Shown: positions 43,744 to 52,955 of the stretch, in pieces
Numbering within the stretch: position 1 is the stretch's first letter
How the letters are laid out: every line of letters starts with the position of its first letter
Assembly (NCBI RefSeq): GCF_018129025.1
Contig: NZ_JAAEDI010000003.1
Coordinates: 1-64,000, forward strand
Direction: 5' to 3'
Source of the DNA: Neoroseomonas terrae
GTDB lineage: Bacteria; Pseudomonadota; Alphaproteobacteria; Acetobacterales; Acetobacteraceae
DNA length: 64,000 bases
Translations under genes and position numbers: made by a program
The notes under the pieces: model-generated
What the model was told of the DNA's origin: nothing
Databases searched by the model: none
Seen by the model: the letters and a program-made list of their open reading frames with translations, nothing else

Positions 43744-44160
43744 CTACAGGCATCCGCTGGACGACTTTGCGTAGCCGCGTTCTCCGATCAAGAAGCTGGT
43801 GCACTTGGTTGAGCCGAGGGTCTCGACCAGTCTTCCGATGGAGAACGAGAGTCCTTCGACGGTTTGCGCACAGCGTTGCGCAGCATCGCCTTGGCCTTAG
43901 CGAAGGCGTTTAGGTCGGGACTGCAGTGCGGCAGGGCGAGCGCTGCACAAGCCGTATCGATCGCATCTGCTGCCCTCAGGCTCGGCGACCAAGCCTGTAT
44001 TGCGCCGGGCGGAGTCGCGGCCCATTCGAACCGGGAAACCCGGGCTGACATTAATCCCGATCAGGCGCTCGCCCTTGCTGAACGGAGCATCGGTCGTGCC
44101 TCCACTTCGAGCAATGCGATTGTTGGCGGTATCCATGCTCCATCTGTCTGTTCTCGCACC
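43744..44160 (-). pseudogene. IS630-family transposase relic
   Basis: On the minus strand the remains read TDAPFSKGERLIGINV (matching the KGERL region of IS630 transposases), then in another frame ALALPHCSPDLNAFAKAKAML (intact copies have LPPYSPDLNPIEQAFAKLKALL, with the last Asp of the DDE triad region), and after a one-base insertion near 43863 TVEGLSFSIGRLVETLGSTK to a stop at 43744. At least two frameshifts and missing N-terminus show it is dead. It belongs to a different IS630 subgroup from the relic at 3755-4026. Confidence 0.75.
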
Positions 44161-44320
44161 GACCCGCGAGGAGGAACCAAAGGGCCTTGCGGGCCCTACC
44201 GAGATTCGTCTCGACCGCCCACACTGATGCTCCAGCCGGTCCGGCTACCGGCTGGCTCGTCAGACCGTCACCAGACTTTCGGGCACGGACCACCCGGATC
44301 GCCGAGGCCAACTGCACAGC

Positions 44321-45492
44321 CTAACCGTGCGATCTCATCACAACCTTGATGCACCCGTCCTTCTTGTCCCGGAAGGTGTCGTACATCTCCGGTCCCGCAT
44401 CGAGGGAATCCTGGCGGTGTGTAATGATCACGGATGGATCGATCTCGCCCTTCTCGATGCGGTCCAGCAGGGGCTTCATGTAGCGCAGCATGTGCGTTTG
44501 TCCGGTGCGGAGGACCAGCCCCTTGTTCATCAGGGCGCCGATCGCGACCGGAACCGAGCCCATGTAAACTCCGGGCACCGACAGGACGGTTCCCGGTCGA
44601 CAGGCAAGGATCGCCGCATTCAGTGCGAACGGACGCTCAACCGACGCCGTATGCGAGGCGACGAACGAGGCCGCCTTCTGCATCACGGTCTGTTGGCCAT
44701 GACTCTCCATCCCAACGGCCTCGATGACGGCATCAGGGCCCAGGCCGCGGGTCAGCTGGAGGATGCGCTCCTGCACATCCTCCTCGCCATCGTCGATCGT
44801 CTCCGTCGCCAACCGACGGGCGAGCGCCAGGCGTTCCGGCACGGCGTCGATCGCGATAACGCGCTTGGCCCCGAGTAGGAACGCCGACATGATGGCGAAT
44901 AGACCGACGGGGCCGCAGCCAAAGACGACGATGGTGTTACCCGGTTGGATGTCGCAATTTTCGGCCGCCATGTAACCCGTGGGATGTCGGAGAGAAATAG
45001 CAGCTGCTCGTCGGGCACCCCTGCCGGCACCTGCAGTGGCCCGACATCGGCGAACGGCACGCGAAGATACTCGGCCTGGCCACCGCTGTAGCCGCCTGTC
45101 AGGTGGCTGTAGCCGAACAGACCCGCCGTCGGGTATCCCAACGACTGCGACTGCTCGCCGGCGTTCGGGTTTGTCGTTTCGCACAACGACCACTGTCCCG
45201 CTTGGCAGTACCGACACGCACCGCAGCAGATGGTGAAGGGCACAATCACCCGATCGCCGGGTTTGAGCTTCTTGTTGTCGCGGCCGACCTCGCCGACCTC
45301 GCCCATGCACTCGTGGCCAAGGATATCGCCACTCTCCATCCGCGGGACGAAGCCGCCGTACAAGTGGAGGTCCGAGCCGCAGATGGCGCAGGAGGTCACT
45401 CGGATGATCGCATCGCGGCCATCCTTGATCTCGGGGTCGGGGACGGTCTCGCAGCGGATATCGCCACGGCCGTGCCAAGTGAGGGCCTTCAT
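44321..45492 (-). pseudogene. Zinc-dependent alcohol/formaldehyde dehydrogenase, frameshifted
   Basis: The gene reads [20 protein letters not shown], then [11 protein letters not shown] and [12 protein letters not shown] (catalytic zinc site) and [16 protein letters not shown] (structural zinc Cys set) to FLSDIP at about 44982. There the frame breaks: relatives have [13 protein letters not shown], and the sequence continues correctly only in another frame with [24 protein letters not shown] (NAD site) and SVIITHRQ to a stop at 44321. Comparison suggests a net loss of four bases near 44980. It would be a glutathione-independent formaldehyde dehydrogenase-like enzyme. All other parts are intact, so the break is recent or a sequencing error. 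Its start overlaps the preceding stop (ATGA). Confidence 0.85.
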
Positions 45493-46406
45493 CAGTAAGC
45501 CCTCGTCCGAGGCGAGGTAACTCGCACGGCAATCATGTCCCTCGCGCCCTGCACAGCGCCAAGCACCGCTGCTCCTGCGCCGATAAGCAGCGTGGCAAAC
45601 ATCCAGAAGGCGGAAATGGCGGCGGCCGTTGCCGCGGCATCCGCGGCCTCTCGCGCCCGCTGTTCCGCACGCGCCGCCGCTTCTCGCGCCTGCTGCTCAT
45701 ACGCTGCGATGCGCTGGTCCGCCTCAGCTGGCGAGATCCCGGCCTCCGCAGCCGTCAGCGCGGAGAGACGTTCCCGCTGACCAGGTGCGAATGAGCCATC
45801 GGCCACCCGGCGCCCGATGATGGCCGTGATCTCGACACCACGCTGCTCGGTTGTCATGGCTGCCACGTCATTGGGCGCCGAGAGGGCGGACCGAACGCGC
45901 TGCGCCAAGGCGTTGAGATCGACCTGGTCGGTAGCTGCCCCGGCCGCCGTTCCCGCGCCGCGCATTGCGCCGGCGAGGATACTGCCGGCGGCGTTGGTGG
46001 CGACAGTAGCCGAGCCTGCCGCCACCATGCCCGCTAGCGCCGCGGAGAGGGCAACAGCAACACCCCAAACGCCAAGACCTTGCAGAGCACTGTCCCAGCG
46101 ATCGGTGTTGCCGGACAGCCGCGCAGCCACGTAGCCGCCCAGTCCGAGCGACAGGACGGCGGTCAGGAGGCTCCAGCCCCCCGCCATCAGCGCCATGCTC
46201 GTCGCGGACGGTGAATCGCGATCCACCGCATCAATCGTCATCAAGCCCACGGCAGCGCCAAGCAGATGCAGCAGAACACCTGCGCTGATCGCGACAAGCG
46301 TGCCAACGATGATGCTGCTTAGTGAAGTCCGGCTTCGGAGTTTCGTGGCATCGTCCACAACCACGTCCGTTGAACCATAGGACGATTGAAGCTGACTCTC
46401 AGACAT
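45492..46406 (-). CDS. Multi-pass membrane protein, Ala/Glu-rich
   Basis: A 304-residue protein with hydrophobic segments at about residues 30-58, 70-95, 106-135 and 262-290. Between them lies a charged helical region ([20 protein letters not shown]) that may form a coiled coil on one side of the membrane. The N-terminal [26 protein letters not shown] and the C-terminal [20 protein letters not shown] resemble PhnA-like/YrzE-type proteins of unknown function found with stress genes. It is between the manganese catalase and the zinc dehydrogenase on one strand, with a four-base overlap to the latter, so it is likely part of a stress operon. Confidence 0.7.
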   Translation of the reverse strand: MSESQLQSSYGSTDVVVDDATKLRSRTSLSSIIVGTLVAISAGVLLHLLGAAVGLMTIDAVDRDSPSATSMALMAGGWSLLTAVLSLGLGGYVAARLSGNTDRWDSALQGLGVWGVAVALSAALAGMVAAGSATVATNAAGSILAGAMRGAGTAAGAATDQVDLNALAQRVRSALSAPNDVAAMTTEQRGVEITAIIGRRVADGSFAPGQRERLSALTAAEAGISPAEADQRIAAYEQQAREAAARAEQRAREAADAAATAAAISAFWMFATLLIGAGAAVLGAVQGARDMIAVRVTSPRTRAY

Positions 46407-46429
46407 GGCGTTCCCCCTTGCCCAAGCGC

Positions 46430-47353
46430 TTAGCGCGAGGCCTGATAGAGTTTGGTCGCGACTTCGAACATCTCCTCCGGCGCGTAGTTCGGCGTGAAGG
46501 CCGACGGCACGCCTTCGAGCTGGTGGATCTTGCCTCCCTCGGGAAGGCCCGGAACCACCTCCAACTCGCCTTCCGGGTCGCCCGGCAAAGCGCCCTCGCC
46601 ATTGCCCCAGATGCCGGCCATCTCGGCATAATCGGTGGGGCTGAAGGTGTAGAGGCGGCGATGCGATCCTTCAGCGAGGTACTTTTGGCATTCCGGGATA
46701 CTGCCGAGCGGAATATTCGGCACCGGGAGCATCTTCTCGATGTCCACGCCCGTGATCTTCTTCAGTGCTAGGGCATAGGAATGTGCATGGACCGAACCTC
46801 GGACGAGCAGGTACCCGCACACCTCGCGCCCGGTAGGATCCGACAGTGTTTCGTAGACGCGCAGCTTGTGCAGCCGCGCGCCGCATTCCAGGTGAAAGTT
46901 GTGCAGCAGGTCCAGCACGACGTTGCCCGTGGTCGTGACGAAGTCGTTGTTCCAGGAGGCGCCGTTGCCGTTGACTGGCGTTGCGCCGCCAGCATGCGAC
47001 AGGAAGGCCGTAGCAAGCCGAACGTCCTTCATGGCCGCAAAGGGCGCGCCCGATATGTCGCCGCCGTCGATGTCCGGAACATCCGGGTCGGGGCCATTCG
47101 CCAGCATTGCCACGCCATTGGACACCAGTTCGACATGGCCGAGTTCCTCGGCCGTGATGCTGGCGACGAGGCTGTAGAATGGGCGGAGCTTGCTCTTGCT
47201 GCGGAAGTTGAAGCTCTGGAACATGTAGTTGCCGAGCGTCGACATCTCACCGTACTTGCCGCCGAGCAGTTCCTGGAGGGCTGCCGCGGCGTTGGGATCC
47301 GCGCGCTTCGGCGCGGGGATGTCGGTCTGCAGCTTATCGATGCGTTGAAACAT
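46430..47353 (-). CDS. Manganese (non-haem) catalase
   Basis: A 307-residue four-helix-bundle enzyme that breaks down hydrogen peroxide at a dimanganese centre. Candidate ligands are all present: Glu36 in GGKYGEMSTL, Glu70 and His73 in ITAEELGHVELV, Glu156 in NFHLECGARLH and His189 in VRGSVHAHSYALAL. The C-terminal region, PLGSIPECQKYLAEGSHRRL, is typical of the family. No signal peptide. It is the first gene of a three-gene minus-strand unit. Length is normal (about 290-310). Confidence 0.93.
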   Translation of the reverse strand: MFQRIDKLQTDIPAPKRADPNAAAALQELLGGKYGEMSTLGNYMFQSFNFRSKSKLRPFYSLVASITAEELGHVELVSNGVAMLANGPDPDVPDIDGGDISGAPFAAMKDVRLATAFLSHAGGATPVNGNGASWNNDFVTTTGNVVLDLLHNFHLECGARLHKLRVYETLSDPTGREVCGYLLVRGSVHAHSYALALKKITGVDIEKMLPVPNIPLGSIPECQKYLAEGSHRRLYTFSPTDYAEMAGIWGNGEGALPGDPEGELEVVPGLPEGGKIHQLEGVPSAFTPNYAPEEMFEVATKLYQASR

Positions 47354-47950
47354 GATTGCCTCGTTGCTGGGACGGAGAGCGGCACGTCTGTCAACCGCTT
47401 ACGCGCCCGCAGGTTCACGAGCAGCAGGCAATACCTTCCCGCACGAGTTCTTTGAGGCGCGGCGCTGATGCTCGGCGCGCGGATGGCGCAGGAGGCCGCC
47501 GCCGGCGATGCAGTCACCGCTTCCATCAACCGTGCAAACCCTTCTTGGTTCGCGCACGTCACCCGCAACCGTTCACGAGCTCCTGCACAGCTCGACGGCA
47601 GGACGCCGCAACGGTGGCGGTGCCGATGCGGGCCGCGTGCTCTTTGTCGAGCGTCCATGTGCTATGCGCGCGAGCAGGCATCCAGCCCTCCACCCTGCGC
47701 GTTGTCCAGCGATGGCATTCAGCGCGGCCGGTTCGCTATTTTGGCGCCAGGTGAACGCCCCCATGACCCGGGCGCTGGCCTCCTGAGGTCTTCGCCGGGG
47801 GACCCAGGAGGCCGCAGCCGGAGATAAGCTGCGCGGCCCGCAGCAGAGAGACGAGCGGCAGCGGGGCCTGTTAGGCCCGCACCTCCAACCGCCTGGGCGG
47901 TAGCGGGTTCAACCACCCTGGAAAGAAACTTCCAAGAGTCGGTGTGGAAA
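47354..47950. other. 597-base intergenic region upstream of the manganese catalase
   Basis: It must hold the catalase promoter. Several short open frames exist on both strands but none resembles a protein. No strong repeat or hairpin with a T-tract was seen. Its right edge runs into the transposase/LysE scrap. Confidence 0.4.
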
Positions 47951-48244
47951 TCAACGGAGGGCGACGCGGCGGATCATCATGGCCTCGGACACGTTGAGGC
48001 GCTTCTCGTAGTCGCGGACCGGGCGGCGCCGGCGGATCCGCTCCTCGTCCGTCAGGTCCGACGGATGATGCTGGACACGTCCAGGCCCGCCAGCAGCGCA
48101 TGCACAAGATTGCCCGCTTGCGTGCCAAACAGCGTCATCAGACCCGCGCTCGTTGCGCGGCAGAATGGGCACTGCGTCTGGCCCCGGGGAGAGCACCACC
48201 ACGAGGGCGGTCGCCAGGAACAGAGAGTGGGTTTGCGGACCCAT
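47951..48244 (-). pseudogene. LysE-family fragment joined to IS5-type transposase scraps
   Basis: From ATG 48244 the minus strand reads MGPQTHSLFLATALVVVLSP and GPD, the start of a LysE/RhtB exporter, then shifts frame near 48150 to GLMTLFGTQAGNLVHALLAG and VSSII. At about 48066 it is cut off by HPSDLTDEER, the start of IS5-type transposases (YPSDLTDEEW), which runs straight into RPVRDYEKRLNVSEAMM, like the transposase C-terminal end (DYERstaTVEAM). So an exporter gene has been truncated by an insertion sequence that itself lost its middle. Nothing here is likely to be made as a functional protein. Confidence 0.6.
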
Positions 48245-48307
48245 AATGGGCGCCTCGAAGGACAGCAATGCTTCCCTATTGTCACCTGGCGCTCGCGGCG
48301 TCCGCCG

Positions 48308-49591
48308 TTACGCCGGGACCGGCCGGGCCTTCCGGCGCACGGTGAGGATCGCGACGGCCGCCACCAGGCAAACGAGGCCAGCCATGAAGAAGGCCGGAAG
48401 ATAGCTCAGCAGGACGTCTCGCGATGCGCCGGCCCCATAGGCGGCGATGGCGGAGCCGATCTGGTGCGAGAAGAAGATCCATCCGAACAGCACGGGGCCC
48501 TTCTCGCGGCCGAACGCGTCGTTCGCCATCTTCACCGTGGGCGGAACCGTGGCGATCCAATCGAGACCATAGAAGATTGCGAAGATCGTCAGGCCATAGA
48601 TCGAGAAATCAGTGAATGGCAGCGCGAGCAGGCTCAGGCCGCGCAGCCCATAGTACCAAAACAGGAGCCAGCGGTTGTCGTACCGATCGGACAGCCAGCC
48701 CGAGGCAATGGTTCCGACGAAGTTGAAGCCCCCCATCAGCGCCAGGATGGTCGATGAGGTCATCGCGGCCACGCCGAAGTCGCCGCAGAGCGGCACGAAG
48801 TGGTTCTGCACCAGACCGGCCGTGGACAGCCCGCACACGAAGAAGGTGCCCGCCAGGACCAGGAAGGTGCGATTGGTGAGCACTTCCGAGAGAGCGGAAA
48901 AACTGACGGCCAGGGCGTTCGGCTGCGCGTGACGCGGCTGCGGATGCACGAGCTTCGCCTCGCCATAAGGGGGCAGGTCGACATCAACCGGATTGTTTCG
49001 AACGAACAGCATCACAAGGATGAAGCAGGCCACGCAGACGATTGCGCCTGGCAGCATTGCATAGCGCCAACCCGCCATGTCGGAGAGCCACGCCGCCAGT
49101 GGAAGGAAGAGCAACTGCCCCGTCGCGCTGCTCGCGCTCAGGATGCCGACGACCAGGCCACGCCGCGTCGAGAACCATCGCGTCGCAATGGTCGCCCCCA
49201 GGACGTTGGCAGTGACCCCGGTCGCCAGGCCGACCAGCAGGCCCCAGATGACCCAGAGCTGCCAGAGAGTGGTCATCTGAGACGTCACGGCCAAGCAAAG
49301 CACGATCGACGCCAGGGCGGACGCGACGACGGTTCGCACGCCATAGCGCATCAGGATCGCGGCGGTGAACGGCGCGACGGCCCCGTAGACCAGGAATCGC
49401 AGGCCCAAGGCCCCGGAGATGGCGCCGAGATCCCACCCGAACTCATTCTTCAGCGGCAGGATCAGGACGGCGGTCATGCCCATGACGGCCGATGTGGCCA
49501 GCATGGTCAGGAAGATCACGCCGATCACCGCCCAACCATAGTGGATGCCCCGCCGTGCAAAGGCGCGTGGCAGCCAGTCCGATGCGTGCAT
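48308..49591 (-). CDS. MFS transporter, oxalate/formate-antiporter-like
   Basis: A 427-residue twelve-helix major facilitator. It opens RRGIHYGWAVIGVIFLTMLA and has motif regions FTAAILMRYGVRTVVASALA and GTIASGWLSDRYDNRWLLFW. IATRWFSTRRGLVVGILSAS is common to this monocarboxylate-type group. The frame starts at 49618, but AAGGA seven bases before ATG 49591 supports the shorter start. It is divergent from a TetR gene; paired 14-base sites lie between, one just upstream of the longer start. Probably exports or imports an organic acid and is repressed by TetR. Confidence 0.88.
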   Translation of the reverse strand: MHASDWLPRAFARRGIHYGWAVIGVIFLTMLATSAVMGMTAVLILPLKNEFGWDLGAISGALGLRFLVYGAVAPFTAAILMRYGVRTVVASALASIVLCLAVTSQMTTLWQLWVIWGLLVGLATGVTANVLGATIATRWFSTRRGLVVGILSASSATGQLLFLPLAAWLSDMAGWRYAMLPGAIVCVACFILVMLFVRNNPVDVDLPPYGEAKLVHPQPRHAQPNALAVSFSALSEVLTNRTFLVLAGTFFVCGLSTAGLVQNHFVPLCGDFGVAAMTSSTILALMGGFNFVGTIASGWLSDRYDNRWLLFWYYGLRGLSLLALPFTDFSIYGLTIFAIFYGLDWIATVPPTVKMANDAFGREKGPVLFGWIFFSHQIGSAIAAYGAGASRDVLLSYLPAFFMAGLVCLVAAVAILTVRRKARPVPA

Positions 49592-49647
49592 TGGGCCGTC
49601 CTTGATGCTCAGACCCATCGGCCGGGGCGAAAGGTCAGTTTGACTTT

Positions 49648-49707
49648 ACCGACCTGTTTACCTAACGCTTCGGACTGGGCGGTCAAGGGAAAAGTATACA
49701 GGTCGGT
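49648..49707. promoter_or_regulatory. Paired inverted 14-base sites, probable TetR operators
   Basis: On the plus strand ACCGACCTGTTTAC at 49648-49661; on the minus strand the same 14-mer with one change, ACCGACCTGTATAC, at 49707-49694. The first ten bases are a perfect inverted repeat with a 40-base spacer. They occupy the 92-base gap between the divergent MFS and TetR genes, with the right copy ending three bases before the TetR ATG. Confidence 0.7.
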
Positions 49708-49710
49708 GCA

Positions 49711-50304
49711 ATGATGCTGCGCGCTGAGGCAAAATCGTTGATGCAAGAGCGGATCCTGCGGTCGGCCGATCGCCTGTTCTACGCGCACGGCATACAGGCA
49801 ATCGGCGTCGATACCATCGCGGCCGATGTGGGGATCAGCAAGCGCACGCTCTACAACCACTTCCCCTCGAAGGCAGACCTGATCCGCGCCTACCTCGAGC
49901 GATGGAGCCAGCCGCCGGCTTCGACAGAACTGCCGCCGGCAGAGCGCATCCTGGCGGAGTTCGATCGGCTGGAGCGAACCTTCTCCCAGCCGAGCTATCG
50001 CGGCTGCCCATTCATCAATGCTGTTGCCGAGGCCGCCGAGCCTGCTGATGAGCTCACGAGGCTTGCCATCGACTTCAAGAAGGCTCGTCGACGGTGGTTC
50101 GCGAGCTGCCTCGCGGAGCTGGGCGTTCCCGACCCTGAGCGCTTGGCTACGCAGATGATGCTGCTTGTTGACGGCGCCGTTGCCACCATGCTGGTGCAGG
50201 GCGACGCGAGCATCGCTCGTGCCGCGAGAGACGCGGCGGAAGTCTTGCTGACCGCGGCAGGCGTTGCAGCGCGTCGCCCCAGGGTCTCCCACGGCGAGGC
50301 ATAA
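49711..50304 (+). CDS. TetR-family transcriptional regulator
   Basis: A 197-residue repressor. The N-terminal HTH (about residues 15-60) reads RILRSADRLFYAHGIQAIGV, IAADVGISKRTLYNHFPSKADLI, a classic TetR domain. The ligand domain includes RGCPFINAVAEAAEPADEL, where a Cys may sense a reactive ligand. ATG 49711 is used; ATG 49741 is an alternative that would leave the operator in the leader. It should repress the divergent MFS gene and itself through the paired sites at 49648-49707. Confidence 0.92.
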   Translation: MMLRAEAKSLMQERILRSADRLFYAHGIQAIGVDTIAADVGISKRTLYNHFPSKADLIRAYLERWSQPPASTELPPAERILAEFDRLERTFSQPSYRGCPFINAVAEAAEPADELTRLAIDFKKARRRWFASCLAELGVPDPERLATQMMLLVDGAVATMLVQGDASIARAARDAAEVLLTAAGVAARRPRVSHGEA

Positions 50305-50972
50305 CCCGCACCGGATGCTGCGGAGACGACGAAAAGGTTAGTGATTGATCCTATCGGTCCCCATGGCGCCCGCACGCGCGCCGATGTTGGCGACGAGACT
50401 GCCAAGGGTCGGCATGTGGTGGTCGTGCTGAACTTGGTCTGTATTTGAACCGTGTCATCCCACTCGGCGCTTTACGACCTCAAACGGGAATGGCGATTCA
50501 GCAGGGGCCACTGTCGACGCGCTGACGTTCCGCGCCATCACGCGCACACTGTCGTTCGACCACGGAATGGGAGTCGAGCGCACTGCATTGGCGACATCGT
50601 GCTGCCTCGCCGCGGGCGTACTCGACGGTCGTTGATTTGTCGTGATGGGAACGCGGCCGCAGTGCTGGAAGTCTGCAGGAGCAAAACCACCGCCCCCGCG
50701 GCGCGTATCGCGTCCAACAGGGAGGGTCCGATCCATTCCGGGATCGCCCGGGACACCTTCAGCGCGGCGCGCGCCCGCAACGATAGCGCGGTCGTTGATG
50801 CCGACGAGGGGTTGCCCGGTAGTGGGCAAGTCCAGCGCTGAGCCCGCCGGTCCGCTCCCCCACCTCCCGCCTCATCGGCGGGTGGTATGCGATATCCTCC
50901 CCCGCGGGCTGCTTCGCGCGCGAAGCGACGATGATGGGCCAGTGGTCGAGGAGCCAGACGCTGCGCTGGGAC
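50305..50972. other. 668-base intergenic region
   Basis: Overlapping open frames of about 125 codons on each strand (50452-50841 and 50829-50455) do not match a family I recognise, have no clear ribosome site and look like GC-driven shadows or gene debris. No RNA gene or clear hairpin is seen. Confidence 0.35.
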
Positions 50973-51371
50973 TCAGCCTTCCGTCCGTAGTTCGGGATAC
51001 GCCGGTAGCCCGTCGTCGAGGTGAACCCAACTCAGCTGGGTTGCAGTCCGCGTATGGTCAGCCGGTGGCATCGCCTCCGGGTCATCGAGGCTCACCGTCG
51101 TGATGTCGATTTCATCCGGCGAATACGCCGCCTCGAACGTCAGCGGCGTGCCGCAGCGGGGGCAGAAGGTCCGGAAGGCCTGCGGACTCGAGGCGAACCT
51201 TGTCGATTCACCGGCAACGACCCGATACTCCGCTCGAGGCACGCTGAACCATGCGACCATCGGCGCGCCGGCCACCCGCCGGCACATCGAGCAGTGGCAG
51301 ACGGTCGAATGGAACGGTGCGCCGCCGGCTTCGTACCGGACGTATCCGCAGAAGCATCCGCCTTTGAGCAT
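50973..51371 (-). CDS. GFA/CENP-V-family zinc protein
   Basis: A 132-residue protein of the glutathione-dependent formaldehyde-activating (GFA) fold. Zinc ligands: CFCG (about residues 6-9), CHCSMCRR (25-32) and FCPRCGTPL (69-77). The opening MLKGGCFCGYVRYEAGG and PFHSTVCHCSMCRRVAGAP are typical. Some family members help glutathione react with formaldehyde, but many have no known reaction. It stands alone on the minus strand. AGGCG-type weak ribosome site. Confidence 0.88.
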   Translation of the reverse strand: MLKGGCFCGYVRYEAGGAPFHSTVCHCSMCRRVAGAPMVAWFSVPRAEYRVVAGESTRFASSPQAFRTFCPRCGTPLTFEAAYSPDEIDITTVSLDDPEAMPPADHTRTATQLSWVHLDDGLPAYPELRTEG

Positions 51372-51807
51372 GCTGGGCGTCTCCCAGAGGGCCAGTGATC
51401 AGGTATCCGATCAGCGCGCCCACCGGGCAGCAGTTTCCGCGGCCACCCCCTGTTTGCGGGCGCTGCGGCCACAAAGCCGCACCGCGACCTCGAGGCCGGC
51501 GGAAAGAGTTCGCTACACTATTCCGGCCAGCAGAGCGCGCGTGCGGTCCTCTTGAAGAGGACCTCCGCATGACCCGCCCGATCAGCAGCTCCGGTGGCGT
51601 CGCACCGGTGGCGCGCTGCACCAGCGCCACCGTGCCCAAGGACCAGGTCCTGGGCAGGCTGGCCTGGATAAAGACCGCGCCCATCGCGGAGCTGAAGTCC
51701 GGCCGTGTCCGCCGTCTAGCGACCTCCCGAACTGACTGCGACGCTTGAGGATCGGGTGTCTCCATATCTGACGTGCTTCAGTCCGCCAGGGGCCTGGCGA
51801 ACTGCCG
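51372..51807. other. 436-base intergenic region
   Basis: No supported gene. A 117-codon frame on the plus strand (51395-51748) resembles nothing known. The convergence of weak frames on both strands suggests only GC bias. The nap operon ends at the right edge without a clear T-tract terminator. Confidence 0.35.
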
Positions 51808-52479
51808 CTACCGCTGCTGCCATCCTGGCACGCCTGTCATATCGGGAAGATGGTGTGCAATCCCACGGTGGCATTGAATACAGCTCATCTCGCCGGTGAA
51901 GAGGTATCGCTCATGGGCAGCGGCCGCGCGCGGGTTCTGCCGTGACAGGTCCATTCCTTCTGGCGAATGGCAGTTACGGCATTCGAGGCTATTGTTCGCT
52001 TCCATGCGCCGCCACTCGCGCTCAGCCATCTCTCGGCGGTGCGTCAAGAACAACTCGCGAGTGCTGATCCTACCGAAAATGTGCCCCCACACCTCCATCG
52101 ACGCCTGCATCTTCCGTCCAATCTTGCTCGTCCATTCATGCGGCACATGGCAGTCGGGGCAGCCGGCGCGCACACCCGACCGGTTCGACTGGTGAATCGT
52201 GCCCTGTAGTTCCTCGTAGACGTTGCTGCGCATCTCGTGGCAGCTGATGCAGAAGGACGGTTGGTTGGTGGCCTCCAAGGCGGTGTTGAAGCCGCCCCAG
52301 AAAATCACGCCTGCGAAGAAGCCACCGAGCGTCAGGAATCCAAGACTCAGCGTGGTTGCCGGCGCGAGCGCCGTTCGGACGACCGGCAGCTTCCGGAACC
52401 AATTCCAACGACGCCTGATGAACCCGGGCTTTGCGTTGGCTATGTCCGGCATGGGCGCCGGTGTCTCGTCCCCGGACAT
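51808..52479 (-). CDS. napC: Membrane-anchored tetrahaem cytochrome c NapC
   Basis: A 223-residue NapC/NirT-family cytochrome. One transmembrane helix at about residues 42-64, then four CXXCH haem sites: CISCH (about 77-81), CPDCH, CRNCH and CIQCH. It takes electrons from quinol in the inner membrane and passes them to NapB and NapA in the periplasm. The start shares a base with the napB stop, so it is tightly coupled. It is the last gene of the nap operon, and without napGH it is the only quinol route visible. Confidence 0.95.
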   Translation of the reverse strand: MSGDETPAPMPDIANAKPGFIRRRWNWFRKLPVVRTALAPATTLSLGFLTLGGFFAGVIFWGGFNTALEATNQPSFCISCHEMRSNVYEELQGTIHQSNRSGVRAGCPDCHVPHEWTSKIGRKMQASMEVWGHIFGRISTRELFLTHRREMAEREWRRMEANNSLECRNCHSPEGMDLSRQNPRAAAAHERYLFTGEMSCIQCHRGIAHHLPDMTGVPGWQQR

Positions 52480-52955
52480 TATCGGTTGTTCCTGCCGCCC
52501 GGCTGACGCTCTGGTTCGGTTAGCTCATCCATGTCGCGAAAGCGATTTGGGACAAGGGGCCGCGCCTCAGTCTGCGTAACGTGGCATGTCGTACAGACGT
52601 ATCGCCTCGCAGCCAGCCCGCCGAGCGTATTGCCCTCACGATCCTGGTAATGCGTCACCGAGATCATTGGTGCCTGGCTCTGTTCGGTGAACCGTCGAGC
52701 GTGGCAGGACATGCACTTGTTGGCATTGAGATCCAGCGCGTACCCGTCGATGGAGTGAGGGATTATCGGCGGCTGATCTGGGTAGTTCCGCCGCACGCGC
52801 ACATCATTGGTGATGGGCCGCGCCATCGGCGGCGCATCTTGCTCTTCAGTGAATGGTTCGGGCCCACGCAAGCGGGGCGCATCCTGGGCCATTAGCGCCC
52901 CCGCCAGAGCAAGTGGCGCCAGGACTACAGCGGCGGGGAGGAGGCGCTTCCTCAT
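52479..52955 (-). CDS. napB: Dihaem cytochrome c NapB
   Basis: A 158-residue periplasmic small subunit of nitrate reductase. Signal peptide: [20 protein letters not shown], cut near LMAQ. It has two haem sites, CMSCH and CTTCH, and the family stretch [20 protein letters not shown] before the first. The ATG at 52955 overlaps the napA stop (ATGA). It carries electrons from NapC to the NapA iron-sulfur cluster. Length is typical (about 150). Confidence 0.95.
   Translation of the reverse strand: MRKRLLPAAVVLAPLALAGALMAQDAPRLRGPEPFTEEQDAPPMARPITNDVRVRRNYPDQPPIIPHSIDGYALDLNANKCMSCHARRFTEQSQAPMISVTHYQDREGNTLGGLAARRYVCTTCHVTQTEARPLVPNRFRDMDELTEPERQPGGRNNR

Noticed and set aside
50452..50841. Overlapping 125-130 codon frames on both strands
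   Set aside because: No similarity to a known family, no ribosome site and both strands open over the same bases, as expected from GC bias.
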